Below are positions 4,857 to 5,828 of a stretch of DNA of 5,828 nucleotides, piece after piece. The DNA lies in the NCBI GenBank assembly GCA_014879345.1, contig JACSSI010000351.1:1-5828 (forward strand), given 5' to 3'. Positions within the stretch are counted from its first letter, which is position 1, and each line of letters opens with the position of its first letter. This DNA is from Anaerolineae bacterium. Lineage in GTDB: Bacteria > Chloroflexota > Anaerolineae > Promineifilales > Promineifilaceae. Position numbers and translations under genes: made by a program. Under the pieces are notes generated by a model. It saw only the letters and a program-made list of their open reading frames with translations, did not search any database and was not told the DNA's origin.

Positions 4857-5828
4857 TTAATTTGATTTTCGACGTGACTGAACGGCCGTTACCGCCATCA
4901 GTCCAAAGAACCACAAAATTGCCACCCCATTGAGCAGTCCCCCCCAGCGCCTCACGTCGGGGAGCAGCGCCAGGTCGCCGATGACGCGCATGAGCAGCGA
5001 TACTTGCAGCAAGATGGTTGGGCCGTAGAAACCGGTGCGGAATGGCACTTGGATGCCGGCTACGCCAGGAAAAATGATCATGGCGTGGGCAAAGATCATG
5101 CCGAAGACGAATCCCAGAAAGATGGTGTGGAGCCAGGCATCATACAGGGGGCCAGCGACCAACTGCCCGTAAACCAAGCCCAACGTGCCGCCCACCAGGA
5201 GCCAGCAGTAGCCGATGATCAAGTTCACGGCGATGTAGCGTGTCTGCCCTGTTTTGCGGATGGTGAAGCGCACGATGTCGTAGCGGAAGAGCCAGAGCGC
5301 CTGGGCGATGAGTCCGAGCGAAGCCAGGCGGATGCCTGGTTCATAGGCGATTAGCGAAAGCAGCAGTCCCGCTAAAAACAGGTCAACTGCCACCGCAAAC
5401 AGCCGTTTGCTGGTCTGGTTGAGTTTGCGAATACGGCTTAGTTCCAACCGTTCACCAACGATGGTCAGCACCAGAAAGCCAACCCACCAATAGACGATTT
5501 TGAAAATGGGCCAACCACCCAGCCACAAGCTGTTGCCCACCAGCCAGCAAACGGCGCCTAGTGCCATGGTGATGGTGTGCAGGGCATTGTGATGATAGAC
5601 GATGAAAATGAAAACGGCCGTTAACCCCAAACTCCCCAGCACAATCAAAATTAGTCCTAGTTGAATCGGGCCGAAGATGAGAACAAGCAATGTCCCCAAC
5701 CCGGTCAGCAGCGGACTGGCATAGCTCCACAGTTTGCCGATGGCGACGGCGCGTTCCAGGCCAATCAGCGTGCCTAAAAAGCCAGACACCATCAAAGGCC
5801 CGTGTAAGGCAGGTAAAAACGGCCGTAG
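4857..5828 (-). CDS. Polytopic membrane protein, 5' truncated by the window edge (possibly NnrS-like)
   Basis: The frame is open through position 5828, so the start lies beyond the window; 323 residues are visible, beginning LRPFLPALHGPLMVSGF. About ten or eleven hydrophobic helices can be drawn (roughly 8-25, 38-53, 57-78, 84-103, 108-125, 143-161, 167-182, 198-220, 233-254, 268-287, 297-315 of the visible part). It ends in a basic tail (QSRRKSN), so this is an integral cytoplasmic-membrane protein. Histidines lie in or near helices: H9 (HGPLMV), H79, H80 and H84 (YHHNALH), H234 (LHTIFLGF) and H248 (FAHAMIIFPG), plus a GERLELSR loop (125-132). Histidines placed like this recall the NnrS and heme-copper oxidase subunit I superfamily, so heme or metal binding is possible, but that is inference. 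I recognise the protein style, not a named function. An internal ATG at 5793-5795 is not the start, because family-like sequence continues upstream of it. Confidence 0.8.
   Translation of the reverse strand, partial: LRPFLPALHGPLMVSGFLGTLIGLERAVAIGKLWSYASPLLTGLGTLLVLIFGPIQLGLILIVLGSLGLTAVFIFIVYHHNALHTITMALGAVCWLVGNSLWLGGWPIFKIVYWWVGFLVLTIVGERLELSRIRKLNQTSKRLFAVAVDLFLAGLLLSLIAYEPGIRLASLGLIAQALWLFRYDIVRFTIRKTGQTRYIAVNLIIGYCWLLVGGTLGLVYGQLVAGPLYDAWLHTIFLGFVFGMIFAHAMIIFPGVAGIQVPFRTGFYGPTILLQVSLLMRVIGDLALLPDVRRWGGLLNGVAILWFFGLMAVTAVQSRRKSN

Noticed and set aside
5004..5354. A 116-codon plus-strand frame within the membrane protein gene
   Set aside because: It is antisense to predicted membrane helices; its Asp-, His- and Glu-rich composition is the expected mirror of hydrophobic codons on the other strand.

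Overview
The window (5,828 bases, GC near half by eye) reads as a chromosomal segment of a free-living bacterium. The best guess is Chloroflexota (Anaerolineae or a relative). This rests on remembered resemblance rather than a search: a long-form TrmB with a C-terminal extension, an ABC exporter opening with a GLDAEAYDRQY-type leader, a membrane protein with an HGPLMVSGFLGTLIGLERAVA-type opening, and a dense genome-style palindrome, ACGGCCGT. No rRNA, tRNA, insertion sequence or CRISPR array was seen.

Layout. Left: a minus-strand ABC exporter (60-1868). A 150-base divergent gap with heptamer tandem repeats and a probable promoter separates it from two plus-strand genes: long-form tRNA m7G46 methyltransferase trmB (2019-3026) and an Fe-S uracil-DNA glycosylase of the family 4 type (3080-3775). 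These two are 53 bases apart, and the gap is almost filled by a perfect 14-bp inverted repeat. Centre right: a minus-strand toxin-antitoxin operon, a Phd/YefM-type antitoxin (4282-4596) followed by a PIN-domain VapC-type toxin (3872-4285) in an ATGA overlap. It has a recognisable promoter, a palindromic operator candidate and a good Shine-Dalgarno site. Right edge: a polytopic membrane protein (4857 to beyond 5828, minus strand), 5' truncated by the window end.

The genes do not form one pathway. trmB and the glycosylase are housekeeping nucleic-acid modification and repair genes and could be co-transcribed. The toxin-antitoxin pair is self-contained and probably autoregulated.

The structure beyond the genes is the most interesting part. 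(1) The toxin-antitoxin cassette is bracketed by two related 53-54 bp palindromic elements (3808-3861 and 4762-4814), each with 18-bp arms and AATTCG units at a 10-bp period. The cassette-facing edges match each other perfectly in inverted orientation over 14 bp. (2) The octamer ACGGCCGT occurs ten times, against about 0.09 expected from uniform base composition, in all three codon phases. This points to selection or mutation acting on DNA, as with the HIP1 palindrome of cyanobacteria. (3) The glycosylase has an unusual active-site motif set and a long insert before its HPS motif.
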